In this document: positions 8,526 to 17,390 of the stretch, one piece after another
Layout of the letters: each line of letters opens with the position of its first letter
How positions within the stretch are numbered: position 1 is the first letter of the stretch
Source of the DNA: Terriglobia bacterium
Lineage (GTDB): Bacteria > Acidobacteriota > Terriglobia > UBA7540
Reading direction: 5' to 3'
Assembly (NCBI GenBank): GCA_030041095.1
Contig: JASHON010000025.1
Span: 1 to 34,686 of the forward strand
DNA length: 34,686 bases
Translations under genes and position numbers: made by a program
The notes under the pieces: model-generated
Databases searched by the model: none
Seen by the model: only the letters and a program-made list of their open reading frames with translations
What the model was told of the DNA's origin: nothing

Positions 8526-11180
8526 TTACTCGTAGCGCAGCGCGACCATGGGATCGAGGCGAGAGGCGCGGCGGGCCGGCACGAAGCTGGCGATGAGGCC
8601 GATAGCAGCCAGGAGGACCACAGTCAAGGCGAGCGTGAGCGGGTCGTCCGCTTTGAGCCCGAAGAGGAGTGAGCCGGTCGCCCTGCCGCCCGCCAGCGTC
8701 AGTCCCGCACCGGCGGCGATGCCAATGCCGACCAGGAGCGCGACTTCCCCCAGAATAAGCCGAATGATGCCCGAACGCTGCGCGCCCAGCGCCATGCGAA
8801 TTCCGATTTCGTTGGTGCGTTGCGCAACGGTGTAGGAAATCACTCCGTAAAGCCCGATCGCCGCGAGCAGCACCGCGAGCGCGCCAAAGAATCCGCAGAG
8901 CGTTGCCATCAGCTCGTCCTGCGTGAGGGTTTCACGAATCTGCGTGCGGAGCAGTTTGAACTCAATGTCAATCTGCGGATTGACGCCGAGGATAGCGTTC
9001 TTGATGGAATTGGGCAAGCCAGTCATCCCGCCGCGGGAACGGATAAGAAATGTGGCGCCGGGATACATAGAACCCGCTTCCACCTGCGCGCGCGGAAAGT
9101 ACATCACCGGAATCATGGGCTCGTGCATATCGTTATAGACGGAGTCTCTCACCACGCCGACCACTTGGTAATAGCGCGGAGGCTTGCCGGGATAATTCCA
9201 CACGCGGAACACCTGGCCGAGGGGGCTGGCAGCGCGTTGCAGAAACTTTTTGGCAAACGTCTGATTCACAATGGCCACTTTCGGCGAAGTGGAAGTATCA
9301 TCCTCATTGAAGTCGCGCCCGGCGATGATGGGGATTTCGAGCGTTGCGAAATAGCCTGGGCTGGCGTAGTCCTCCCAAGCCACCATCCCCGAGTGGTGAT
9401 TCCCGTCTTTGTCGAGAATCCAATCGTTGCTGGTGCTGCCGTTCATGGGCGAACGGGTGGAAGCTCCCGCGGCGGCGACGCCGGGGACTGCTCGTATATG
9501 ATCGACCAGATTGCGGACGAACGGCGCGTTCTGCGCATCGGGAACCTTCACGCGGGTAAAATCCACGTTGGCGACGAGCACGCCGTTTTGCTGGAAGCCC
9601 AGATTGCGTGCCATCAGATTCTGCAAGCTGCGCGCGAAGAGCAGCGCCCCGGCAAGCAGCACCACGGAAAGCGCCACTTGCGCCTCTACGAGAATACGTT
9701 GCAAACGAAACCGCTCACGGCCCGCACTCATCCCGCGTCCACCGGTTTTGAGAACTGATCCCGGCGGCACCCTTCCGGAGCGGAGTGCTGGCGCGAGCCC
9801 AAAAAGAACCGTGGTGAGAATCGCCAGGCCAGCGGCAAAGCCGAGCACCCGCCAGTCTGTAGGCATCTCCAGGAAAACGGGATTATCCGGAGTGCTGGTG
9901 AACGCAATCAGGAAGTGACTTAGACCAGACCCCAGAAATCCTCCGAGAATCGCACCGGAAATGGCCAACAGCGCGCTTTCGGAAAGCAATTGGCGGATCA
10001 TGCGCCCATGCGAAGCGCCCAGAGCAAGGCGCACCGCCACTTCGCGTTCGCGAGTGCTGGCGCGGGCAAGCATCAGGTTCGCAAGATTGGCGCAGGCGAT
10101 CAGCAGAACCAGGCCGGAAAGACCGAGAAGCAGAAACAGCGACGTCGAGGAATCGTGGCGCATTTCCGAAAATCCGTTGGCTGCCGGGCGCGCTTCGATT
10201 TTGTAGCCCAGGTAGTGCTTCACGCCGTCCGCGTCGTATTGCGGCGGAATGGTTTCGCGTAGCGCGGCAGGCGTGATGACGCCAAGCTGCGCGGCTGCGC
10301 GTTTGAGATTCCAATCGCCCTTGAGCCTTCCCATCACCGAAAGCCACCAGCTTTCGCGCGGACGGTCACCCGTAATGCGGCTGAATTTGCCACTCAGGAT
10401 TGGCTCCGCGCAGACGGTCAGCGCTACGTCAAAACTGTCGCCGACGGAAACGCCATAAAAACTCGGAGGCGTGACACCCAGAATCGGAAATGGATGGCCG
10501 TCGAGCGTGAGGGTCCTGCCGATGACGAAAGCTGACCCGCCATACCGCCGCTGCCAGAATGCATAACTGAGATCGACGCCGCCCCCGCAGCCCGTGCGGT
10601 TGTCCGCGGGAGAGATCAGCCGGCCGAGAACCGGCTGCGTGCCGAGCACGCGGAAAAACTGGCCCGTCACCCAAAGCACTTGCGCGTTTTCGACTTCGCC
10701 GCCGTTCGCGAGATTGGCTTGGTCCCGTCCCCATGCCGCAATGGACGAAAAAGCTTCCTGCCGCTGTTCAACTTGCTTCCACAGCGGATAGGTGAAATTG
10801 GCGTAGGGGCCGTTGAAATTGCCGCTGCCCCAGTGATTTGTGTTCAGGTGGATGATGGCGAGCGTGCTCGGACTTCTTACAGGCAACGTGCGCAGCCGCA
10901 CCGCGTCGATCAGTTGAAAAATAGCGGCGTTCGCGCCGATGCCGAGCGACAATGTGAGGAGGGCGATCAAAGCGAATCCCGGCGACTTCGCGAGCACGCG
11001 AAGGCCGTAACGCGCGTCTTGCCAAAGCTCGGCCAACAGGTTCTTCCTCAAACTTTCGGTCAGGGGAGTCATAGCTTGAGCCACCTCGCTTTCGATTAGA
11101 CGCAATTCCCGAGCCAACGTCTCTCCTTCGCTCAGGCCGCCAAAAACCGCCTGGCGTGCCTCAGCTTCGAGCGTTCCCAT
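8526..11180 (-). CDS. MacB/FtsX-type duplicated permease (ADOP family)
   Basis: 884 residues from the first ATG at 11180; a second ATG at 11072 (residue 37, TPLTESLRKNLL) has GAGG about 10 bases upstream and may be the true start. The protein has the duplicated MacB layout: a first helix (FALIALLTLSLGIGANAAIF), a periplasmic core domain, three FtsX-type helices (SLFLLLGLSGLVLLIACANL and two more), then a second set with its own core domain and three terminal helices, closing with PARRASRLDPMVALRYE, a typical ending. No ATP-binding protein is encoded nearby, which fits the 'acidobacterial duplicated orphan permease' family. MacB-type permeases transmit force across the membrane or export peptides and antibiotics; the substrate of ADOPs is not known. 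A palindrome at 11205-11219 lies just upstream. Confidence 0.9.
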   Translation of the reverse strand: MGTLEAEARQAVFGGLSEGETLARELRLIESEVAQAMTPLTESLRKNLLAELWQDARYGLRVLAKSPGFALIALLTLSLGIGANAAIFQLIDAVRLRTLPVRSPSTLAIIHLNTNHWGSGNFNGPYANFTYPLWKQVEQRQEAFSSIAAWGRDQANLANGGEVENAQVLWVTGQFFRVLGTQPVLGRLISPADNRTGCGGGVDLSYAFWQRRYGGSAFVIGRTLTLDGHPFPILGVTPPSFYGVSVGDSFDVALTVCAEPILSGKFSRITGDRPRESWWLSVMGRLKGDWNLKRAAAQLGVITPAALRETIPPQYDADGVKHYLGYKIEARPAANGFSEMRHDSSTSLFLLLGLSGLVLLIACANLANLMLARASTREREVAVRLALGASHGRMIRQLLSESALLAISGAILGGFLGSGLSHFLIAFTSTPDNPVFLEMPTDWRVLGFAAGLAILTTVLFGLAPALRSGRVPPGSVLKTGGRGMSAGRERFRLQRILVEAQVALSVVLLAGALLFARSLQNLMARNLGFQQNGVLVANVDFTRVKVPDAQNAPFVRNLVDHIRAVPGVAAAGASTRSPMNGSTSNDWILDKDGNHHSGMVAWEDYASPGYFATLEIPIIAGRDFNEDDTSTSPKVAIVNQTFAKKFLQRAASPLGQVFRVWNYPGKPPRYYQVVGVVRDSVYNDMHEPMIPVMYFPRAQVEAGSMYPGATFLIRSRGGMTGLPNSIKNAILGVNPQIDIEFKLLRTQIRETLTQDELMATLCGFFGALAVLLAAIGLYGVISYTVAQRTNEIGIRMALGAQRSGIIRLILGEVALLVGIGIAAGAGLTLAGGRATGSLLFGLKADDPLTLALTVVLLAAIGLIASFVPARRASRLDPMVALRYE

Positions 11181-11204
11181 GGGTGACAGAACGTGCGAAA
11201 AAGA

Positions 11205-11219
11205 TGACAGATCTTGTCA
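11205..11219. promoter_or_regulatory. Operator-like palindrome upstream of the ADOP permease
   Basis: TGACAGATCTTGTCA is an inverted repeat with TGACA/TGTCA arms around a 5-bp centre. On the minus strand it overlaps TTGACA (11220-11215), a perfect -35 hexamer, although no good -10 follows at 17 bp. The half-site TGACAGA recurs at 11184-11190, 21 bp away, about two helical turns. This looks like a repressor site for the permease gene. ADOP genes often sit near PadR-type regulators, but none is in this window. Confidence 0.45.
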
Positions 11220-11222
11220 ACC

Positions 11223-11258
11223 TCACCGGCTTCCGGCAAAACTCCAGTTAGCCGGTGA
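11223..11258. repeat. 8-bp inverted repeat with 20-bp centre
   Basis: TCACCGGC (11223-11230) and GCCGGTGA (11251-11258) are perfect inverted arms in the region between the divergent permease and HAD genes. It may be a second regulator site or chance. Confidence 0.3.
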
Positions 11259-11343
11259 TTCAGAAAGAGGAACAACGACGGACAGCAACAAATGCCGTCT
11301 TCGATAGCAACTCCGGAAACCGGCGAGCTAGAATGGACTTACG

Positions 11344-11961
11344 ATGGCACATCATTATGTGGCAATTTTCGATCTAGGCGGGGTCGTCATCGATTGGAAT
11401 CCACGTTACCTGTACCGCAAGCTGTTCGATGGCAACGAAACGGCGATGGAAGACTTCCTCGCTACCGTCTGCACGCCGTCGTGGAACGACCAGCAAGACG
11501 CCGGGCGATCGTTCGCTGAAGGTTGCAACTCCCTTAAGCTGCTTCATCCCGGCAAAGCGGAGTTAATTGATGCTTGGTTCCAGCGATACGATGAGATGTT
11601 CGGCGGAGAGATTCCGGGCACAGTTGACATCCTCAGAGAATTGCGGTCGCGGGGTGTGCCGACCTTCGCCCTTAGCAACTGGTCGGCAGAGACCTTCCCT
11701 ATTGCGGTCAATCGATTCGAATGCTTGAGCTGGTTTAACGGAGTGCTGCTTTCTGGAGAAGTGAAGCTGTTGAAGCCAGACCGGCGTATTTTTGAGGTTT
11801 TCCTCCATACTTTTCAAATCCAGCCGAATCGCGCTATTTACATTGACGACCGCAGCGAAAACGTCGAAGCAGCCGTGAAGCTTGGTATGCGCGGCATAGT
11901 GTTTACAGATTCCCGTGCGCTCCGGGCGGAATTGACGCGCGTGGGGTTGCTGGTCGATTAA
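11344..11961 (+). CDS. HAD-superfamily phosphatase (YihX-like)
   Basis: 205 residues from the ATG at 11344. The four HAD motifs are visible: motif I FDLGGVVIDW with nucleophile Asp10 (the usual second Asp of DxD is Gly, as in the YihX-type branch), motif II with Ser in ALSNW, motif III Lys in LLKPDRRIFE, and motif IV YIDDRSENVEAA. The helical cap lies between motifs I and II, the subclass I arrangement. Length is normal for the branch, whose Escherichia coli member dephosphorylates alpha-glucose-1-phosphate; the substrate here is not determined. The protein is cytoplasmic, with no signal peptide. The ribosome-binding site is weak. It is divergent from the permease gene. Confidence 0.85.
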   Translation: MAHHYVAIFDLGGVVIDWNPRYLYRKLFDGNETAMEDFLATVCTPSWNDQQDAGRSFAEGCNSLKLLHPGKAELIDAWFQRYDEMFGGEIPGTVDILRELRSRGVPTFALSNWSAETFPIAVNRFECLSWFNGVLLSGEVKLLKPDRRIFEVFLHTFQIQPNRAIYIDDRSENVEAAVKLGMRGIVFTDSRALRAELTRVGLLVD

Positions 11962-11989
11962 GGTGCCAGGCGCAAGCGTCCCGGATGAT

Positions 11990-12039
11990 GATAGGTCAAA
12001 CCCTGGCGATAGACCGCGGCCTGGCTGCAGGATAGGTCA
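11990..12039 (+). repeat. Three GATAGGTC-like boxes
   Basis: GATAGGTCA occurs at 11990-11998 and 12031-12039, with a near copy GATAGACC at 12008-12015, between the HAD gene and the promoter of the metallo-beta-lactamase-fold gene. They might be binding sites for an activator or repressor of the downstream gene. The evidence is only the repetition. Confidence 0.25.
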
Positions 12040-12125
12040 TCGGCGGCGTCCGCCCGCAGCGCGAGCTGTTTAGCCGCACAATTCAAAACAAACTGTCGTC
12101 CTATTCGTGTGATGTCGAACTTGTG

Positions 12126-12131
12126 TATAAT
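12126..12131 (+). promoter_or_regulatory. Consensus -10 element for the metallo-beta-lactamase-fold gene
   Basis: A perfect TATAAT lies 21 bp before the ATG at 12153. No good -35 is seen 16-18 bp upstream (ATTCGT at 17 bp), suggesting activator dependence. It overlaps the alternative upstream GTG at 12123, which argues against that start. Confidence 0.4.
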
Positions 12132-12152
12132 CAACGGCCCAGGGAGGCATTC

Positions 12153-13712
12153 ATGCGCACAATTGCCGGGCTAACAAGCAACCGTAAGACCTCCAGGCGA
12201 CAGCCGGCTGGAACAGCATCCGTTTGTTTTCGAAGCGCATCCATAGGCCGGCTCATCGCGGCGATTGCAATCATCGTCATGGGCGTCTCGCCCGCACTCT
12301 TCTCGCAGTTTGGGCCATCGCCACAAGGGCATGGCCCCAAACTGCCTGCGCCCACCGCGTTTCCCGCGTCAGGAACGTTCCCTACCACCGAGTCTGTCAC
12401 CTTACTTGACGCCGATCCCGGCGCGGCGATCCATTACACTCTGGATGGCAGCGTGCCCACGGGCGCGAGCCCGCTATTTGATTCTTCGCGGCTTCTCTTT
12501 ATCGACGGATTCTTCGAGGGCAACCACGGTGTCAGGGCCGGCTACACTATCCGCGCTGTCGCCATCGAGCAAGGGCATACCAATAGCGACGTCGCCGATT
12601 TCGAGTACACCATCGACCGGCGCGATCTCACCACGTACACCTCGGAAGAAGTCCTGCCAGGCGTGCGTATGATCCGCGATGCGTATAACGACAAGATGTT
12701 TCTGATTAAAGGTACGAAGAAATGCGTCCTCATCGACTCAGGCATGGGGCGCGGGCCCCTGAAGAATTACGTCTCGCAGTTCACCGGCGGGCTGCCCCTG
12801 ATAGCGATTTTCACCCACAATCATTTCGACCACATTGGCCAGGCAGATCAATTCATACGCGATAGCAAGGAATACATCGGTGAGCCGGACCTTAACGGGC
12901 TTGTGCGGGTGCTCAGAAACGCCGGCGTGCCCGACAGCATTATTGCCAGGAACGTGGTTGCGCTCCACAATGGCGATCGCATCGACATCGGCGGCCGTTC
13001 CCTCGTGATCGATGCCGCGCCCGGACACACGCCCGGCTCGATGGTCATTTTCGATCCGAAGACCGGAAACCTTTTCTCCGGCGATGCCTTCGGCAGCAAC
13101 TCGCCGACTATCCCTGACGCAGCCTGGCTGCAATTTGATCCATCGTCGCTTGACGTGTATCTGGCCATGATTAAGAACCTCCGCGCGCAACTTGGCGGCA
13201 GAGTGCGATACGTTTTGACTGGGCATAACGACCATCCACTTAAGGGTGAAACCTATCTGGATAACCTTGAGCGTGCGCTTCAGACCCTCATGGATAAAGG
13301 GGATGCCGCCCTCGTGCCGTCGTTCCGGCCCCCGGGGCTCGAGCAAATTATTGTCGGTGACCGCCTGCACGATCCAAATTGGGTAGCGATCAATATCAAT
13401 CGCAGTCGCTATCTTCCCGCCCGGGTAAATAAGATGGACGGATTGACGCGAATTGTCCTAAGAGGGTTCAAGCTGACGCCGGAGTTTACGCCTGAAATCA
13501 AGACCTACAGGGCCGATGTTCCGCCCGGACCTGCCACCGTGGAAGTCACGGCTGACCCTACATCAAGCCGCTCGACGATGACGATCAATGGCCTCCCCGC
13601 ATCGGCGGGCAGGCCGCGCACGGTGCGGCTTGCCGCATCCAAGATAGAGATTCGAGTGAAGTCGCCAGACGGGACGCAGACCGCCGTCTACACCGTGACC
13701 CTTTCAAAGTAA
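12153..13712 (+). CDS. Exported metallo-beta-lactamase-fold hydrolase with flanking beta-sandwich domains
   Basis: 519 residues; the ATG at 12153 follows AGGGAGG with 5 bases between. A long basic n-region precedes a signal-type helix (residues ~31-51, LIAAIAIIVMGVSPALF). Residues ~65-155 resemble the chitobiase/beta-hexosaminidase C-terminal domain (ESVTLLDADPGAAIHYTLDG). Residues ~165-385 are the metallo-beta-lactamase fold: metal ligands His222, His224, Asp226 and His227 in FTHNHFDHIG, His292 in PGHTPGSM, Asp311 in FSGDAFG and His358 in LTGHND, a complete two-metal set. The last ~85 residues resemble a cadherin-like beta-sandwich (LTPEFTPEIKTYRADVPPG). The enzyme acts outside the cytoplasm; substrate unknown, with beta-lactam, ester or phosphodiester all possible. 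The flanking domains suggest binding to polysaccharide or the cell surface. Confidence 0.87.
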   Translation: MRTIAGLTSNRKTSRRQPAGTASVCFRSASIGRLIAAIAIIVMGVSPALFSQFGPSPQGHGPKLPAPTAFPASGTFPTTESVTLLDADPGAAIHYTLDGSVPTGASPLFDSSRLLFIDGFFEGNHGVRAGYTIRAVAIEQGHTNSDVADFEYTIDRRDLTTYTSEEVLPGVRMIRDAYNDKMFLIKGTKKCVLIDSGMGRGPLKNYVSQFTGGLPLIAIFTHNHFDHIGQADQFIRDSKEYIGEPDLNGLVRVLRNAGVPDSIIARNVVALHNGDRIDIGGRSLVIDAAPGHTPGSMVIFDPKTGNLFSGDAFGSNSPTIPDAAWLQFDPSSLDVYLAMIKNLRAQLGGRVRYVLTGHNDHPLKGETYLDNLERALQTLMDKGDAALVPSFRPPGLEQIIVGDRLHDPNWVAININRSRYLPARVNKMDGLTRIVLRGFKLTPEFTPEIKTYRADVPPGPATVEVTADPTSSRSTMTINGLPASAGRPRTVRLAASKIEIRVKSPDGTQTAVYTVTLSK

Positions 13713-13785
13713 ACCCAGTCATGCTGTCAACCGCAGGCCAGCGCGCGGACAACGTTGTGGCAAATTCAGCTAAAACCCAAAGCGG

Positions 13786-13814
13786 TTGAAATTGTGTGCA
13801 AACGTGCATATAAT
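13786..13814 (+). promoter_or_regulatory. Sigma-70-type promoter for the second Asp-box protein
   Basis: TTGAAA (13786-13791) and TATAAT (13809-13814) are 17 bp apart, a near-consensus arrangement. Transcription would start near 13821, giving an 80-nt leader. Confidence 0.6.
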
Positions 13815-13901
13815 CCTGCGTCCTCAGATAGAGATAGCCAGCGCCACTCTCCCTCTTAGTCTGTAGGCGCGCGGCCCTGCGGAAACGAAAGGATGATGCA
13901 C

Positions 13902-16900
13902 ATGCGCTGTGCCTTCAGACGGTTCGCTCCATTCGCTCTTGTTTGCAGCCTCGTCCTTGCGCCGGCAGCCTTCGGCCAGTTCTTTGGCCCCGGTGGATTC
14001 GGCCCAGGATTCAGCTTTCGCTTCGTTGGGCCGCGCATCGGCAATCGCGCCAGCGCGGTCCTGGGCGTTCCCGGCGACCCCAACGTTTACTACGTCGGCG
14101 CGGCTTCGGGCGGGATCTTTAAATCCACCGACGGCGGATTCCGCTGGCAACCGATCTTTGATAAGGAGCCCGTGCAATCGATTGGCGCGCTGGCCCTCGA
14201 TCCCAACAATCACTCGGTCATTTGGGCGGGCACGGGCGAGTCATGGGTGATTCGCGATGCCGTGACGCTGGGCGACGGGGTCTACAAATCCTTCGACGCT
14301 GGCCGCACGTGGAAGCACATGGGCCTGGACGGCACGGGGCTGATCTCGCGCATTGTGGTTGATCCGCATGACTCGAATAACGTCTTCGTTTGCGCCATGG
14401 GTTCCGGCTCCGCGGAAGATCCCGCGAGCGGCGTTTGGCGCACAGAGGACGGCGGCAAGAGTTGGAAGCAAGTGCTTTTCGTCAATGGCCGCACCGGCTG
14501 CTCCGGCTTGACCATGGACGTGAAGGACGACCAGGTTCTTTTCGCCGGAATGTGGAATTGGGAGATCCATCCCTGGGCCATGATCGGCGGCGGACCGTCG
14601 AGCGGAGTCTACGTTTCGCGGGACGGCGGCGAAACATGGACGGAAATTCGCGGCCACGGCCTGCCTCATCCGCCGGTGGGGAAAATCGACGTGGAGATCG
14701 CGCCCTCAGATCCCAATCGCGTTTACGCGTTGATTCAGACGGCACAGCAGGGCGCGCTTTGGCGCTCGGATAACGGCGGCCAAAGCTGGCGCGTGGTGAA
14801 TTACAGTCGACTGCTTACCGAGCGCGCCGGCTATTTCGTCCGCGTGGCCGTTTCGCCCTCGAATGAGGATGAAATCCTGGTGGCGTGCAACAGCTTCTTC
14901 AAATCCACCGATGGCGGCGTCACTTTCAAGGAAGAACCCTGGGGCGGCGACAATCACGACATCTGGTTCGACCCGGGCGACGCCAATCGCTTCATGATCA
15001 GCGACGACGGCGGAGCGGAAATCACCGCGACGGCCGGTCGCACCTGGATCCACGCAAGCCTGCCCATCGGTCAGATGTACCACGTCTCGACTGATACCCA
15101 GGTCCCTTACTGGGTTTACTCGAATATGCAGGACGATGAATCCGAGCGGGGTCCCGCTTATCCCTTCTCAACGCCCGGCGTGAGCTTCTTCTCGAGCAAC
15201 GGCGGCTGGCAGGACAATCTCGGCGGATGTGAATCCGGGTTTACTTACGCCGATCCATCCAATCCAGATATTATCTGGAGCACCTGCTACGGTGACGAAA
15301 TCACCCGGCTCGACACCAAGGTCGGATATCCGCGCGCGGTGAGCCCGTGGCCCAATCATCCGCTCGATGCCGCGCCGGGCACGGTCAAGTACCGCTGCCA
15401 TTGGACGCCGCCGATGGCCATCGATCCCTTCGATCCCAACACCATTTACTACGGCTGCCAGGACATCCTGGAAACGACCGACGGTGGTCAGAGCTGGAAA
15501 AGAATCAGCCCGGACCTTTCCACAGACAACCCGAGGTATTTAGGTCCGTCGGGCGGCATACCGATCCACGGCACGATGCGCCGGCCGGACAATCTGGGGC
15601 AATTCTACGGCGAAGTGGTTTTTGCCATCGGCCCCTCGCCGGTCCAAAGGGGTTTGATCTGGGCCGGCACGAACGACGGGCAAGTCTGGATCACGCGCAA
15701 CGGTGGCGCACACTGGACTAACGTCACCGCGAACATTCCTGGTCTCGGACCCTGGGGCACGGTCGGGAGAATCGAGCCTTCGTTCTTCGACGCCGGCACG
15801 GCCTATCTGGCGGTCAATCGTTCCATGATGGGCGATACCAAGCCCTACATCTACAAAACCGCTGATTTCGGAAACACTTGGACGCTGATCGTGAACGGCA
15901 TCCCCGTGAACAACCTTAGCGACGTCAGTTCCGTCGCCCAGGACCCATGGAGCAAGAACCTGCTTTTCACCGGGACAGAAAACGACCTCTACTATTCCGT
16001 TGATGGTGGCGCCAATTGGAAACCGCTGGATGAGGGATTGCCGCACGCGCCCGTCTCCTGGGAAACGGTGCAGAAGGATTTTCACGATCTCGTCGTTTCC
16101 ACTTACGGCCGCGGCATCTACGTGCTCGAAGATATCACCCCGCTCGAGCAGATGGCCCAGGCGAACGCTTCGCCGGACCCCATCTATCTGTTCCGTTCGC
16201 GCGCGCCCTATCGCTTCTTTCAGGGCGCGCACGCCTACGTCGATTTCTACGTCAAGCGCGGCATGCGGCCAAGCCCTGTGACGATCGCAATTTCCGATTC
16301 CAATGGGCAGACCGTCACGACGCTCCACTCAAGCGCCCGTCCGGGAATCAACCGGGTCTATTGGGACATGCACTACCCGAGCCCCAAGCTCATCCAGTTG
16401 CGCACCACTCCCGCAACGAATCCTTACGTCTGGAACGAGCTGCGCTTCCTCGGCCACACCTCGCGGCCCATCACCCATTGGGGCATCCGGGAGGCGGAAG
16501 TCGGGCCGCTGGTCGCGCCGGGAACTTACCGCGTGCAGCTTACCGCGGGCGGCAAAACGTATACCCAATCGCTCGTTGTTCGGCCCAGCCCGCGTTCGCC
16601 GGGAACGCCGCAGCAAATCGAGGCCACCGTCAAGACGCTTTTGCACGTCTCGAGTGACATCTCCAATGTGTCCGGCATGGTCAACCATATCGAGTGGATG
16701 CGCAAGCAGTTGCAGGACATGGAAGCGTCGCTCGGCGCGGGACCGCGTCCCGCTCTAGGCTCCGGCGGCCGTGGCGGGTATGGCCGCGTCCCGGGCATGG
16801 GAACTGCCGGCGCGCCGGCATCCGCGCGGACGTCGGCCCAGTCGAAAGCGCTGCAGGCCATCGAGGCCATGGACAAAAAAATGCAAACGGTCGAAAACCA

Positions 16901-17246
16901 GCTCCTTTCGCCCGCGCTCGCCAACAGCGACCAGAAATCCTACCTCGCCAAAAACGCGCTCTATCTCCACCTGATTTGGCTGAACGGCGAAATAGGCGGA
17001 GGCGCCGGCGACGTGGCCGGCGACCCCGGCTACCCTCCCACTGACGCTTCGCTCGCCGTGCTTCACCAGCTCGATCCCAAGCTGGCCCAAGTGACGAAGG
17101 AATATGACAATGTGATGCAAAAGGAGGTCCCTGAATTCAACCACACCTTGTCGCAAAGTGACATGCTTCCGCTGGTGTCGGCACTGCCGCCGGTTTCCCG
17201 CGTCGAAGGCGCATCTGGCGCGAGTGACGGAAATCCGAGCCGCTAA
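13902..17246 (+). CDS. Exported giant Asp-box (BNR/VPS10-like) beta-propeller protein, paralogue of 581-3631
   Basis: 1114 residues from the ATG at 13902, placed nine bases after GAAAGG; ATGs at 13893 and 13896 are too close to that site. The signal peptide is RCAFRRFAPFALVCSLVLAP followed by AAFGQ. About ten Asp boxes are visible (KSTDGGFRWQP, KSFDAGRTWKH, RTEDGGKSWKQ, VSRDGGETWTE, ETTDGGQSWKR, YSVDGGANWKP). The propeller is followed by the same beta-rich tail as the paralogue (TIAISDSNGQTVTTL, GINRVYWDMHYPSP). It differs by an extra C-terminal segment of ~200 residues with a Gly/Arg-rich linker (SGGRGGYGRVPGMG) between two helical stretches likely to form a coiled coil. Catalytic activity cannot be assigned. 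It has its own promoter, although the metallo-beta-lactamase-fold gene is just upstream in the same direction. Confidence 0.88.
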   Translation: MRCAFRRFAPFALVCSLVLAPAAFGQFFGPGGFGPGFSFRFVGPRIGNRASAVLGVPGDPNVYYVGAASGGIFKSTDGGFRWQPIFDKEPVQSIGALALDPNNHSVIWAGTGESWVIRDAVTLGDGVYKSFDAGRTWKHMGLDGTGLISRIVVDPHDSNNVFVCAMGSGSAEDPASGVWRTEDGGKSWKQVLFVNGRTGCSGLTMDVKDDQVLFAGMWNWEIHPWAMIGGGPSSGVYVSRDGGETWTEIRGHGLPHPPVGKIDVEIAPSDPNRVYALIQTAQQGALWRSDNGGQSWRVVNYSRLLTERAGYFVRVAVSPSNEDEILVACNSFFKSTDGGVTFKEEPWGGDNHDIWFDPGDANRFMISDDGGAEITATAGRTWIHASLPIGQMYHVSTDTQVPYWVYSNMQDDESERGPAYPFSTPGVSFFSSNGGWQDNLGGCESGFTYADPSNPDIIWSTCYGDEITRLDTKVGYPRAVSPWPNHPLDAAPGTVKYRCHWTPPMAIDPFDPNTIYYGCQDILETTDGGQSWKRISPDLSTDNPRYLGPSGGIPIHGTMRRPDNLGQFYGEVVFAIGPSPVQRGLIWAGTNDGQVWITRNGGAHWTNVTANIPGLGPWGTVGRIEPSFFDAGTAYLAVNRSMMGDTKPYIYKTADFGNTWTLIVNGIPVNNLSDVSSVAQDPWSKNLLFTGTENDLYYSVDGGANWKPLDEGLPHAPVSWETVQKDFHDLVVSTYGRGIYVLEDITPLEQMAQANASPDPIYLFRSRAPYRFFQGAHAYVDFYVKRGMRPSPVTIAISDSNGQTVTTLHSSARPGINRVYWDMHYPSPKLIQLRTTPATNPYVWNELRFLGHTSRPITHWGIREAEVGPLVAPGTYRVQLTAGGKTYTQSLVVRPSPRSPGTPQQIEATVKTLLHVSSDISNVSGMVNHIEWMRKQLQDMEASLGAGPRPALGSGGRGGYGRVPGMGTAGAPASARTSAQSKALQAIEAMDKKMQTVENQLLSPALANSDQKSYLAKNALYLHLIWLNGEIGGGAGDVAGDPGYPPTDASLAVLHQLDPKLAQVTKEYDNVMQKEVPEFNHTLSQSDMLPLVSALPPVSRVEGASGASDGNPSR

Positions 17247-17316
17247 GGCGAAGAGAAAAAGAGAGAAACCAAGATTTACCCCACCTGCCCGACATGCTTG
17301 TTAAAGAACTGCGCCA

Positions 17317-17332
17317 GCGATCCTCCGATCGC
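17317..17332. terminator. Candidate hairpin between convergent genes
   Basis: GCGATC-CTCC-GATCGC is a perfect 6-bp stem in the 144-bp gap between the convergent Asp-box and TPR genes. It has no T-run on either side, so it would be a weak or Rho-assisted terminator. Confidence 0.3.
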
Positions 17333-17390
17333 CGCTCTGCTATTCAACTTGAAGTTACTCCTTCACAATCATTGGCGTCATTGCCGGCAT

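Noticed and set aside
8820-9758. Plus-strand ORF of 312 residues
   Set aside because: It is antisense to the ADOP permease, is rich in His and Arg and has no recognisable domain.
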